5,524 bases of DNA from Planctomycetota bacterium (GTDB lineage Bacteria; Planctomycetota; B129-G9), in NCBI GenBank assembly GCA_003644325.1, contig QNCA01000126.1:1-5524 (forward strand), given 5' to 3'. The number at the start of each line of letters is the position of its first letter. Positions within the stretch are counted from its first letter, which is position 1. Positions 1 through 5,334 of this stretch are shown piece by piece. Position numbers and translations under genes: made by a program. The notes below the pieces were generated by a model. The model made no database searches. It had not been told where the DNA came from and saw only the letters and a program-made list of their open reading frames with translations.

Positions 1-271
1 GGACATAAAAAAAGCCGTGCGGGATTTGTGGCAGTGTAAGTGTAGAGGAGATTCCAGCATCTTTCGATGTCCGGCGATATATTGCCCGCACGGTTTGACA
101 ATAAATCAGCAGAAAGCATGCCGCCGACGCCACCCGCGCCAATCTCTATAACACCGGAAAGCGAAGCATGTTACGGTATTTACGGGCACGGGCCGGTGAT
201 AGCGCAGTGCCGACTTCGTAGGCGGGTCGCCTATAACGCATACGCCCATAAATCTTGCCCAAGCATGCGGG
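1..271. other. Left edge region with no supportable gene
   Basis: I see no convincing coding region here. A plus-strand frame at 67-285 has no family resemblance and no clear ribosome binding site. On the minus strand a frame with an ATG at 119 stays open to the window edge (about 39 codons), so the start of a leftward gene cannot be excluded. The translation is not recognisable. Two inverted repeats are visible. CCGTGCGGG at 15-23 pairs with CCCGCACGG at 85-93. TAGGCG at 219-224 pairs with CGCCTA at 228-233 over a 3-base loop. The first ten bases, GGACATAAAA, match the right end of element D read on the minus strand (5315-5324), but no GGTGAC core follows. Confidence 0.4.
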
Positions 272-769
272 CTAACGGAGTGTAAGGGTTTTGATAACCT
301 GGAATGCCCATGTGAGCAGAAACACCAGGATGATGATTACGGCGGTGCGTTTTGTGAAAATGCGCGAAGCGATGCCCAGCAGGCTCCTGTTGAACACGGC
401 GCAGTACAGGGCGGCGATGCCGGCAGCGACGACAAGGATGAACAGGGCCGTCCCGAAGGGCTGGGCATCGAGTGCGGCGACTATGTTCAGTCGCGCCATG
501 TGCGCGAACGCGGTGGTCATGCCGCACGACGGGCACGGCAGTCCGGTGGCCAAATGAAAGGCGCACGGCGGCATGCCTAACTGGCAGTGCGTGCCCACTC
601 CGGTGGGTGACGGCGCCAGCCACGCGGACACACAAACAACGAAGGCAGCGGCGGCGGTTACAGACAGCCGTCCCACAGTGGTCCAAAACAGGCTCCGCGG
701 CCGGGGCCACACCACCGGCATGAAGTCAACCCGTTCGAAGTTATCTGTTCTTTGTTCTCGCGTTGCCAT
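272..769 (-). CDS. DUF2752 family small membrane protein
   Basis: A 165-residue integral membrane protein of the DUF2752 family, whose biochemical role is not established. The family signature lies in the middle: a Cys at residue 69, then a TG-x-PCP-x-CG-M-T-T block at about 75-86, with Cys79 and Cys82 as a CPSC pair. Hydrophobic stretches at about 30-52, 105-125 and 143-163 suggest three membrane helices, with the Cys-rich segment between the first two. The start is taken at the ATG at 769 (MATREQ), preceded by a weak GAG. A TTG two codons upstream and an ATG at 721 are alternatives. The N-terminal 25 residues are polar and poorly typical, so the ATG at 721 remains possible. The gene stands alone here, with no same-strand neighbour within the window. 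The family call is firm; function is unknown. CxxC-like pairs could bind metal or be redox active, but that is speculation. Confidence 0.85.
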   Translation of the reverse strand: MATREQRTDNFERVDFMPVVWPRPRSLFWTTVGRLSVTAAAAFVVCVSAWLAPSPTGVGTHCQLGMPPCAFHLATGLPCPSCGMTTAFAHMARLNIVAALDAQPFGTALFILVVAAGIAALYCAVFNRSLLGIASRIFTKRTAVIIILVFLLTWAFQVIKTLTLR

Positions 770-843
770 TCTCAAAAAAAACGGAATCGGTAACTTTCGC
801 CGGCGTACGGCTTGAACGCAACCTGATTGATTTCACCCGCGGC

Positions 844-872
844 ATGTTAGCACAATCGACACTCACAATAAA
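844..872 (-). promoter_or_regulatory. Weak candidate promoter for the DUF2752 gene
   Basis: On the minus strand, TAACAT (844-849) resembles a -10 box. It lies 17 bases from TTTATT (867-872), a poor -35 box. Position upstream of the DUF2752 start fits, but the match is only moderate and could be chance. The rest of the 770-1047 gap shows a run of eight T on the minus strand just before the start codon. It holds no convincing gene on either strand. Confidence 0.3.
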
Positions 873-1047
873 GGCTACACTGAAAGAAGTACGCAAGAAT
901 CCTGAGTGTGGTGGTGAGGTACCGGAGGTATCTTGTGAGTTCCGGGTATCCCTGCCCGCCCGGCGCATTCCCGCGAAACAGGTAAGACACTTGAGACAGG
1001 AAGAGGGGCCACTTTTCCGTTAACGCTGAGTTTTACGTTTATAGGGT

Positions 1048-1196
1048 ACTCAAGTTGACTGACTTTTGCTAACCTCGGTGACTGTCACTAATTACGGAAT
1101 CTCGTGAGCCTGCCGAACGAGATTCGTAGATTAGTGACTGTCACCGTAAAATTGGTAACAGTCACCGAGGTTAACAAAAAGTCAGTCAACTTGAGT
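1048..1196. mobile_element. Palindromic element A (TIR-1 family), non-autonomous
   Basis: A 149-base nested inverted repeat in the intergenic space upstream of both flanking genes. The outer arms start CTCAAGTTGACTGACTTTT at 1049 and are mirrored up to 1195. They remain complementary for about 44 bases, with one gap and three mismatches, and include CTCGGTGACTGT. Inside are two copies of the near-palindrome GTGACTGTCAC (1078-1088 and 1134-1144). They flank a long hairpin: TACG 1093-1096 with CGTA 1125-1128, then AATCTCGT 1098-1105 with ACGAGATT 1117-1124, around an 11-base loop. A third, imperfect core (GTAACAGTCAC, 1155-1165) belongs to the right arm. No coding capacity and no clear target duplication (AGGGTA versus TTTGAA). 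It is called mobile because related copies occur at 4080 and 5335; it could instead be a conserved RNA or protein-binding structure. Confidence 0.75.
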
Positions 1197-1239
1197 TTGA
1201 AGCACATTCCCGCCTTCCCCGGAAAACCCGGATGAACCC

Positions 1240-1260
1240 AAAAAAGCCCCGAAGGGGGAC
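1240..1260 (-). terminator. Leftward terminator-like hairpin 1
   Basis: Read on the minus strand, a run of five C, then TTC, then four G and a C is followed directly by six T. This resembles a short intrinsic terminator. No minus-strand gene ends immediately upstream of it. It could stop antisense transcription that has passed through the receiver gene. It is one of a pair with the hairpin at 1331-1354. Confidence 0.4.
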
Positions 1261-1330
1261 GGCCCTTGACCGCTTTTGTACTTTTGCCTTTCGCGGTTTT
1301 GGGGGGCCGCGGAATTGCGCGGGGCGAAAA

Positions 1331-1354
1331 GTAAAAAGCCCCCGAAGAGGGTCG
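1331..1354 (-). terminator. Leftward terminator-like hairpin 2
   Basis: Read on the minus strand, CCCTC-TTCG-GGGGG is a five-pair stem with one G-T wobble and a TTCG tetraloop. It is followed by CTTTTTAC. The sequence is a near direct repeat of 1241-1260. A larger imperfect fold also pairs the TACTTTTGCC region near 1279-1288 with GGGGCGAAAAGTA near 1321-1333. Apart from these, the 1197-1463 leader holds a CCCCG/CGGGG hairpin near 1407-1422. No clear promoter for the receiver gene is visible. Confidence 0.4.
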
Positions 1355-1450
1355 AAGTTTTTCGCGATACAAGACGATAACTTGAACGCCGGCCAAGCAG
1401 CATAGCGCCCCGACCGTCCGGGGAGAGGCAAACATCTTGCAACTTATCTC

Positions 1451-1458
1451 AAAGGAGA
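1451..1458 (+). promoter_or_regulatory. Shine-Dalgarno site of the receiver gene
   Basis: AAAGGAGA ends five bases before the ATG at 1464. This decides the start against an upstream in-frame codon at 1437. A second purine-rich AAAGGA follows within the first codons, ahead of an ATG at 1479, so a start five residues later is possible. Confidence 0.8.
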
Positions 1459-1463
1459 AATAC

Positions 1464-1847
1464 ATGAAAGGAAACATAATGGTTATCGACGACAACCGGA
1501 GCATCCTGAAGATAGTGGGCCACTGGCTTGAGAAGGCCGGCTACGGGGTGTCTACGTGCAGGAGGCCGCTCGAGGGTCTTCGATTACTGGGGGAGGGGTC
1601 GTTCGACCTGCTGATACTCGACCTGAGGATGCGCGAACTAAGCGGGACCGAGGTGCTGACACGAGTGAAGGCGGACGGGAAATTGAGCAACCTGCCCGTG
1701 ATTGTGATAACGGGGCAGTCGGTCGTCAGGAATGTCGGGTTGGAAGAGCGCGAGTTGTTTGACGCTATTGTGGAGAAGCCCTTCGAACGCGATGAGTTCT
1801 TGCGGCGCGTAGAGGAGACGCTGGCACAGGTGCGCTCCGCGGGGTGA
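1464..1847 (+). CDS. Stand-alone response regulator receiver (CheY-like)
   Basis: A 127-residue single-domain response regulator. The receiver domain fills the whole protein. The acidic pair is Asp9-Asp10, and the phosphoacceptor Asp53 sits in a LLILDLRM strand. Thr83 is at the end of the fourth strand (VIVITG), and Lys105-Pro106 follows the fifth strand. All catalytic and switch positions of the CheY fold are therefore present, and phosphorylation by a histidine kinase at Asp53 is expected. There is no DNA-binding or enzymatic output domain and no kinase gene nearby, so it is an orphan that would act through protein contacts or a phosphorelay. Its partner cannot be told from the sequence. 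It converges on mcsB, with 91 bases between the two stop codons and no visible intrinsic terminator in that gap. Confidence 0.93.
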   Translation: MKGNIMVIDDNRSILKIVGHWLEKAGYGVSTCRRPLEGLRLLGEGSFDLLILDLRMRELSGTEVLTRVKADGKLSNLPVIVITGQSVVRNVGLEERELFDAIVEKPFERDEFLRRVEETLAQVRSAG

Positions 1848-1938
1848 CGTGAAAGAGGGTGAACGCCGGGGGAGTCGCCTTCTTGAGTCGCGCCGGGACG
1901 GGCTTCCCCGCGGACCCGGGATAAACACGGTCGCCCCG

Positions 1939-2985
1939 TCAGTTGGAGAGCCTGGAACGGATGAATCGGGCGCGGGTCGCATCACGCATGGTGGTGTCGA
2001 TCTCGCGTCCTTCGCGCTTCTGCAGGTGGGCGGGCTGGGTCTGGATGAACAACTCGTTCACGGTTTCTATGCTCACCTCGCCAATCAGGCCCATATTTAC
2101 TCCCATCCTGACGCTGCTGAGCAGGTCCATGGTTTCATCGGAGGAGATGACGCGGGCGCTTTTGAGCATTCCGTATGCCCGCCATACACGGTCTTCCAGG
2201 CTGGTGCGGCTGTCGGTCACGAGCGCCTGGCGCACCTGGCGCTCGTAGCGGATGATTTGTTTAACGACGCTTTCGACGGTGCTGATAATTTCTTCCTCGG
2301 TTTTTCCCAGAGTGACCTGATTGGAGACCTGGTAGAAGTCTCCGGAGGCCTGGGTGCCTTCACCATAGAGGCCGCGCACGGCCAGGTTCATCTTGTTGAC
2401 GGCCTTGAAGACCTTTCGCAATTGCTTGGTCCACTCCAGCGCGGGAAGGTGAAGCATGACGGAGACGCGTATTCCCGTGCCCACGTTGGTGGGACAGGCC
2501 GTCAGATAGCCGTACTGCGGACTGAAGGCGTAATCGACGAGGACGCTGAGTTTGTCGTCGACTTCGTTCATACACTGCAACGCTTCCCTCAGCCGGAAAC
2601 CCGACTGCAGGACCTGGATACGCAGGTGGTCCTCTTCATTGACCATGATGCTTAATGACTCGTCGCGCCCGACTGCCACGGAGCGTGGACCGCGGGAGTC
2701 CGCAAGTTCTCTGCTTATGAGGTGGCGCTCGACGAGGTATGACCGTTCGATGGCGTTGACGGATTCCAGGTCGTAATATATCATATCATCCGCCACGCCG
2801 GCCTTGCGGATATTCTCGCAGAGGAGGGCGTTTATCCGGCTGCGTTCATCGGAAGACGCCCGGTAGAGAAACTTAAATCCGGCGACATTTCGCGCGAGCC
2901 TGAGACGACTGCTGATGACGATGTCGCTCTCCGGGCCTTCACCGCGGAGCCATTCACCGGTGGCCATGTATTTGCTGTCTTTCAT
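1939..2985 (-). CDS. mcsB: Protein-arginine kinase McsB
   Basis: A 348-residue ATP:guanido phosphotransferase of the bacterial McsB type. It phosphorylates arginines on proteins, marking them for ClpC/ClpP degradation in the organisms where this was studied. The N-terminus carries GPESDIVISSRLRLARN (about 17-33), the nucleotide-binding arginine region. NEEDH lies at 116-120. The catalytic cysteine is Cys164 in LTACPTNVGTG. RGLYGEG spans 204-210, followed by a conserved SNQVTLG (221-227). The C-terminal RDATRA at 334-339 matches the RDxxRA phosphoarginine-binding motif, so allosteric product sensing is probably kept. The length is normal for the family (about 350). An ATG at 2967 (MATGEW) is an alternative start, as no strong ribosome site precedes 2985. 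It starts 11 bases after the mcsA stop, which supports translation from one transcript with its activator. Confidence 0.96.
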   Translation of the reverse strand: MKDSKYMATGEWLRGEGPESDIVISSRLRLARNVAGFKFLYRASSDERSRINALLCENIRKAGVADDMIYYDLESVNAIERSYLVERHLISRELADSRGPRSVAVGRDESLSIMVNEEDHLRIQVLQSGFRLREALQCMNEVDDKLSVLVDYAFSPQYGYLTACPTNVGTGIRVSVMLHLPALEWTKQLRKVFKAVNKMNLAVRGLYGEGTQASGDFYQVSNQVTLGKTEEEIISTVESVVKQIIRYERQVRQALVTDSRTSLEDRVWRAYGMLKSARVISSDETMDLLSSVRMGVNMGLIGEVSIETVNELFIQTQPAHLQKREGREIDTTMRDATRARFIRSRLSN

Positions 2986-2996
2986 TCGAGGCTCAA

Positions 2997-3479
2997 CTAT
3001 TCCTCACGAAGTTTTTGAATAGTGTCGCGCAGTTCCGCGGCCCTTTCGTACTCCTCGCGGCTGACGGCCAGTTCGAGTTCGCGTTGCAGGCGGTTCACCT
3101 CTTGCCGGCGTTGAAGTTTCTCGCCCAGGTTCGCCGGCACCTTGCCGACGTGTTGCAGGCCGCCCTGGATTTTCTCCAGGAGGGGGTCAAGGTTTCGCTT
3201 GAAGACTTCATAATCTCTCGGACAGCCCAGTCTGCCCGCGCTCTTGAACTCCTCGAATGTAAGACCGCATTCGGGGCACTTGCGCTTGCCGCCCTTGCGG
3301 GGCTTGCCCAACTGGCTGCCAATCAGGTTGCCGAGCAGTTCGTTAAAGGAAAACTTCAGGGAAACGCCGTACTGCTTGGCGCATTCATCGCAAAGATGAA
3401 TCTGCTTGTGTGTCCCGTCCTTCTGTATCTCATTTACGCGGACGGTGGCCTTTCTTTTCTTGCATATCTCGCACAGCAT
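2997..3479 (-). CDS. mcsA: McsA zinc-finger activator of McsB (UVR-domain protein)
   Basis: A 160-residue protein with McsA architecture. A first zinc finger uses Cys3, Cys6, Cys30 and Cys33. A second cysteine cluster follows at Cys68, Cys71 and Cys86. A C-terminal UVR (UvrB/UvrC) helical hairpin lies at about 127-160, with EEYERAAELRD. McsA binds and activates the arginine kinase McsB, encoded next in the same direction 11 bases downstream. The second finger is atypical: where well-studied McsA proteins have GCxxCY, this one reads GCPRDY, so the fourth ligand position is Asp89. The start is set at the ATG giving MLCEIC, the usual family N-terminus. An in-frame TTG at 3488 would add three residues. 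The ribosome site is weak (a GGA about 10 bases upstream). The gene lies 80 bases downstream of queD. Confidence 0.92.
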   Translation of the reverse strand: MLCEICKKRKATVRVNEIQKDGTHKQIHLCDECAKQYGVSLKFSFNELLGNLIGSQLGKPRKGGKRKCPECGLTFEEFKSAGRLGCPRDYEVFKRNLDPLLEKIQGGLQHVGKVPANLGEKLQRRQEVNRLQRELELAVSREEYERAAELRDTIQKLREE

Positions 3480-3559
3480 GGCACGCAAGGTCCGGGGTTA
3501 GAGGTAAAAGGCAAAAAACAGCGCCGAGGTGTCAGAGCGCCGAAGTTTCAATCTTCATG

Positions 3560-3943
3560 TCATCGGTCATCGGTCTCCGGTCTGACATACCTGGCGCAAC
3601 AGCGCTCGGATTCCCACACCGCAACGCTGCGAACGCTGACATGCTCCGGCAGTTTGCCGGCAAGGCGCTCACAGATTATCCGGCCCATATTCTCGGTGGT
3701 CGGATTGATTTCCTTGAAGTCATCAACTTCATTCAGATACCGGTGGTCATAGCGTTCGAGCACGCTTGCCAGGGCCTGCTTCACATCCTTGAAATCTATA
3801 ACCATCCCGAGCGGACCAAGCATGTCCGACGCCAGTGTCGCCTCCACTTTCCAGTTGTGACCGTGCAGGTTTTCGCACTTGCCCTCATAGCCGCGCAGGT
3901 TGTGCGCCGCGGCAAAGTTCCCGCTCACCACCAGTTCGTACAT
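3560..3943 (-). CDS. queD: 6-carboxy-5,6,7,8-tetrahydropterin synthase QueD
   Basis: A 127-residue enzyme of the 6-pyruvoyl-tetrahydropterin synthase fold. It converts 7,8-dihydroneopterin triphosphate to 6-carboxytetrahydropterin in 7-deazaguanine (queuosine precursor) synthesis. The zinc ligands are His14 (FAAAH), His27 and His29 (HGHNW). The catalytic Cys23 sits in the CENLHGH motif, and the CxxxHGH spacing is that of QueD rather than animal PTPS. Asp50-Phe51 (VIDF), Asp66-His67 (YDHRYLNE), PTTEN at 81-85 and the substrate-binding Glu111 (VWES) are all present. Length is normal. The start is supported by a CGGAG site seven bases upstream. It is the first gene of a likely queD-mcsA-mcsB transcript. 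Other queuosine genes (queC, queE, queF) are not in the window. Confidence 0.94.
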   Translation of the reverse strand: MYELVVSGNFAAAHNLRGYEGKCENLHGHNWKVEATLASDMLGPLGMVIDFKDVKQALASVLERYDHRYLNEVDDFKEINPTTENMGRIICERLAGKLPEHVSVRSVAVWESERCCARYVRPETDDR

Positions 3944-3950
3944 GAAATCG

Positions 3951-3955
3951 CTCCG
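3951..3955 (-). promoter_or_regulatory. Shine-Dalgarno site of queD
   Basis: The minus strand reads CGGAG, then seven bases, then the ATG at 3943. It supports the chosen start. Confidence 0.7.
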
Positions 3956-3969
3956 GAGAATCTATCGGC

Positions 3970-4042
3970 AAAAAGAGCCCTGAGGCTTAGGAATCACGAG
4001 CGGCTTTCTCGTGAAAGAAAGCGCCTCACCGCCTTTCGCGGT
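3970..4042 (-). promoter_or_regulatory. Structured leader upstream of queD with competing stems
   Basis: Several stems can form in the transcript. TGAGGC (4028-4023) pairs with GCCTCA (3986-3981). Within this, CACGAG (4013-4008) pairs with CTCGTG (4000-3995). Alternatively GCTTTCT (4022-4016) pairs with AGAAAGC (4009-4003), which excludes the previous stem. AGCC-TCAG-GGCT (3987-3976) followed by CTTTTT uses bases of the outer stem and looks like a weak terminator about 27 bases before the start codon. An ACCGC/GCGGT hairpin lies at 4042-4028. Mutually exclusive stems ending in a T run suggest attenuation. I do not recognise a known riboswitch class, and the stems are short enough to be chance. 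Confidence 0.35.
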
Positions 4043-4079
4043 AAACCCCTTGCTTCCGGGTGCCCGGCATTGCAACAAA

Positions 4080-4191
4080 CTCAAGTTGACTGACTTTTGC
4101 TAACCTCGGTGACTGTCACCGTAAGGCCCGGCAAAATGAAAACTTATAGTCAAACATCCGGCATTTCCCGCAAAAAGTCAGTCAACTTGAG
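4080..4191. mobile_element. Palindromic element B (TIR-1 family), shortened copy
   Basis: A 112-base element with the same terminal inverted repeat as A and C: CTCAAGTTGACTGACTTTT from 4080, and its complement ending at 4191. It has one GTGACTGTCAC core (4109-4119) instead of the core-hairpin-core module. After the core comes GTAAGG and a 51-base tail (4121-4171) of the same length as the tail in element C. AACAAA directly flanks both ends (4074-4079 and 4192-4197), which looks like a 6-base target duplication. It lies between the promoter at 4224-4252 and queD, so it is probably transcribed as part of the leader. Confidence 0.75.
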
Positions 4192-4223
4192 AACAAAGTT
4201 ATTCGCGTGAAGATTACATCGTA

Positions 4224-4252
4224 ATTTTATCAGGCCCGGGCGGCTCTGTCAA
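4224..4252 (-). promoter_or_regulatory. Near-consensus sigma-70 promoter for queD-mcsA-mcsB
   Basis: On the minus strand a perfect -35 box TTGACA (4252-4247) is followed by a 17-base spacer. The -10 box TAAAAT (4229-4224) has one mismatch to consensus. Transcription would begin near 4217 and run left through element B into queD, giving a leader of roughly 270 bases. No other gene lies between it and queD. Confidence 0.75.
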
Positions 4253-4300
4253 GAAGGCCGCGATTGCCGGGGGGGCATGCAAGAATTCTGGAAAGGCCGC

Positions 4301-4371
4301 GCCGATGACTGTCACCATTACCCATTCGGCCCCTGACCCGTACGGGGAACGGGCCCGTATGGGTACGGGCC
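4301..4371. repeat. GC-rich structured stretch with a solitary core
   Basis: TGACTGTCACC at 4306-4316 is a one-sided match to the GGTGACNGTCACC core of the palindromic elements, without terminal repeats. GCCGA (4301-4305) and TCGGC (4326-4330) form a short inverted repeat around it. Next come the palindrome CCCGTACGGG (4337-4346) and a perfect eight-pair hairpin, GGCCCGTA (4352-4359) with TACGGGCC (4364-4371). There is no T run on either strand, so this is not an intrinsic terminator. It may be a remnant of an older element. Confidence 0.45.
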
Positions 4372-4374
4372 GTG

Positions 4375-4414
4375 TCAAAGAAAAGCGGCGGCCTCAATCG
4401 CTTGAAGCCGCCGC
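4375..4414 (-). terminator. Intrinsic terminator of the pseudopilin gene
   Basis: On the minus strand GCGGCGGC (4414-4407) pairs with GCCGCCGC (4392-4385). Four further inner pairs (TCAA with TTGA) close a TCGC loop. TTTTCTTT follows at once. It lies 30 bases beyond the pseudopilin stop codon. Confidence 0.85.
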
Positions 4415-4443
4415 ATACGGTTCGTTTCCGCGCTCGCTCGCAA

Positions 4444-5136
4444 CTAGTTCTCTAATGCTTCCAAGTCCATGGTTATGTTTGGATCGGTGGACTTCTCGCC
4501 GACGACCATGGCCATCTGTTTGACCGAGCCATCCGTGAGAAGAACGTTGAGGTGATCGCCGTGGATAGGAGTCCTGTCTATTTCACCGTTTTCGTTCTCC
4601 GTGTCGTCGGACACTATGGGGGTCGGTTCCCGCGGCGGGCCTGCCAGGTAGAACTCGTTGTCCTCCGCGGGATCGTTCTTCCGTCCTGCATAACTGATTT
4701 CCCACGGCTCGAACGTGTCTTTGCTCCAGCCGCTGGTGTCCGGCCAGATTGAACCGCCCGGTTGAACCTCGGGATTCTCACCCGGATAGAGGAACTTCTG
4801 GTCGGTACGCCTGCCCGGGGTTTCGTCCCATCTCGCTTTGTTCTTGATGGCATCTTCCGGACAGATAAAAGTATCTTTATTGGTCAACTTCCCCGTAAGA
4901 TAAAGCAATGCCAGGAAGAGGTCACCGTCCCTGTCCGGATACTTGCCCCCGAACGAGTTCTGATAAGTCCCCAACGCCAGGTGAATCTGCTTGAGATTGT
5001 TCTTGCATCGCATGTCCCGAACCTGGGCGAAGATGGGCGGGCCGACCACTACCACAAGGGCCATAAGGACCAGGATAATGCTGATAACTATCATTAGTTC
5101 GATTAGTGTAAAGCCCTTCGCGCTTCTGTGTATCAT
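4444..5136 (-). CDS. Type II secretion/type IV pilin-like pseudopilin
   Basis: A 230-residue prepilin-like protein. The N-terminus MIHRSAKGFTLIELM has a short basic leader, a prepilin peptidase cleavage site after Gly8, Phe as residue 1 and Glu as residue 5 of the mature protein (Glu13). A hydrophobic helix follows at about 9-33. Processing at the inner membrane and assembly into a pseudopilus or similar structure is expected. The region after the helix (CKNNLKQIHLAL) and a C-terminal HGDHLNVLLTDGSV resemble the G/H-type pseudopilins and DUF1559-like proteins common in Planctomycetes-like bacteria. Cys44 and Cys92 could form a disulfide. The acidic, Pro/Gly-rich middle (about 100-195) is not recognisable. 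The start is set by a very strong ribosome site. A TTG at 5199 would add 21 residues before the leader, which is unlikely. It has its own terminator and stands alone. Confidence 0.9.
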   Translation of the reverse strand: MIHRSAKGFTLIELMIVISIILVLMALVVVVGPPIFAQVRDMRCKNNLKQIHLALGTYQNSFGGKYPDRDGDLFLALLYLTGKLTNKDTFICPEDAIKNKARWDETPGRRTDQKFLYPGENPEVQPGGSIWPDTSGWSKDTFEPWEISYAGRKNDPAEDNEFYLAGPPREPTPIVSDDTENENGEIDRTPIHGDHLNVLLTDGSVKQMAMVVGEKSTDPNITMDLEALEN

Positions 5137-5140
5137 TGTT

Positions 5141-5152
5141 GTCACCCCCTTT
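5141..5152 (-). promoter_or_regulatory. Strong Shine-Dalgarno site of the pseudopilin gene
   Basis: The minus strand reads AAAGGGGGTGAC ending four bases before the ATG at 5136. This is one base from the full complement of the 16S rRNA tail. It fixes the start at 5136. I see no clear promoter between here and element D. Confidence 0.85.
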
Positions 5153-5222
5153 CGCGGGTTGTTAATAATTACTCTCTTCGGAAACGAAACCGCATTCAAC
5201 GTTTATTGAGTCCTGTATATTC

Positions 5223-5328
5223 AAAGGGACATGCGTCGGAAAGGTGACAGTCACCACCTACGAGCCGGCCCCCGACTGCGTCGGGGTCTGCGCTCCGCAA
5301 TGGTGACGGTCACCTTTTATGTCCCTTT
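5223..5328. mobile_element. Palindromic element D (TIR-2 family), non-autonomous
   Basis: A 106-base inverted repeat with a perfect 10-base end, AAAGGGACAT (5223-5232) against ATGTCCCTTT (5319-5328). Inside each end is AAAGG then a core: GGTGACAGTCACC (5243-5255) on the left and GGTGACGGTCACC (5302-5314) on the right. The left arm has a seven-base insert (GCGTCGG) relative to the right. Between the cores, CCCCGAC (5270-5276) pairs with GTCGGGG (5280-5286) over TGC. The base of the hairpin (CCTACGAGCC) resembles that of element C (AATTACGGAGCC). No coding capacity and no flanking duplication. Confidence 0.75.
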
Positions 5329-5334
5329 AACATT

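Noticed and set aside
90..175. Minus-strand frame containing IGAGGVGG, like a dinucleotide-binding loop
   Set aside because: A stop lies just upstream near 173-175 and nothing after the glycines fits a Rossmann fold; the match is probably chance.
231..710. 159-codon minus-strand frame rich in Arg and His
   Set aside because: It is a frame-shifted shadow of the DUF2752 gene, which has the conserved TGxPCPxCG signature and membrane helices.
763..1023. 86-codon plus-strand frame upstream of element A
   Set aside because: No ribosome site, no recognisable family, and it overlaps the start of the DUF2752 gene on the other strand.
1088..1504. 138-codon minus-strand frame
   Set aside because: It spans half of element A, the leader and the start of the receiver gene. 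The end of its translation is just element A read as protein.
1849..2655. 268-codon open frame on the plus strand
   Set aside because: It lies antisense to mcsB, whose whole length is clearly conserved. The translation resembles no family; it is a shadow frame in GC-rich coding DNA.
3015..4093. Two long plus-strand open frames (3015-3752 and 3410-4093)
   Set aside because: They run antisense across mcsA and queD, cross the gap between them, and have no recognisable motifs.
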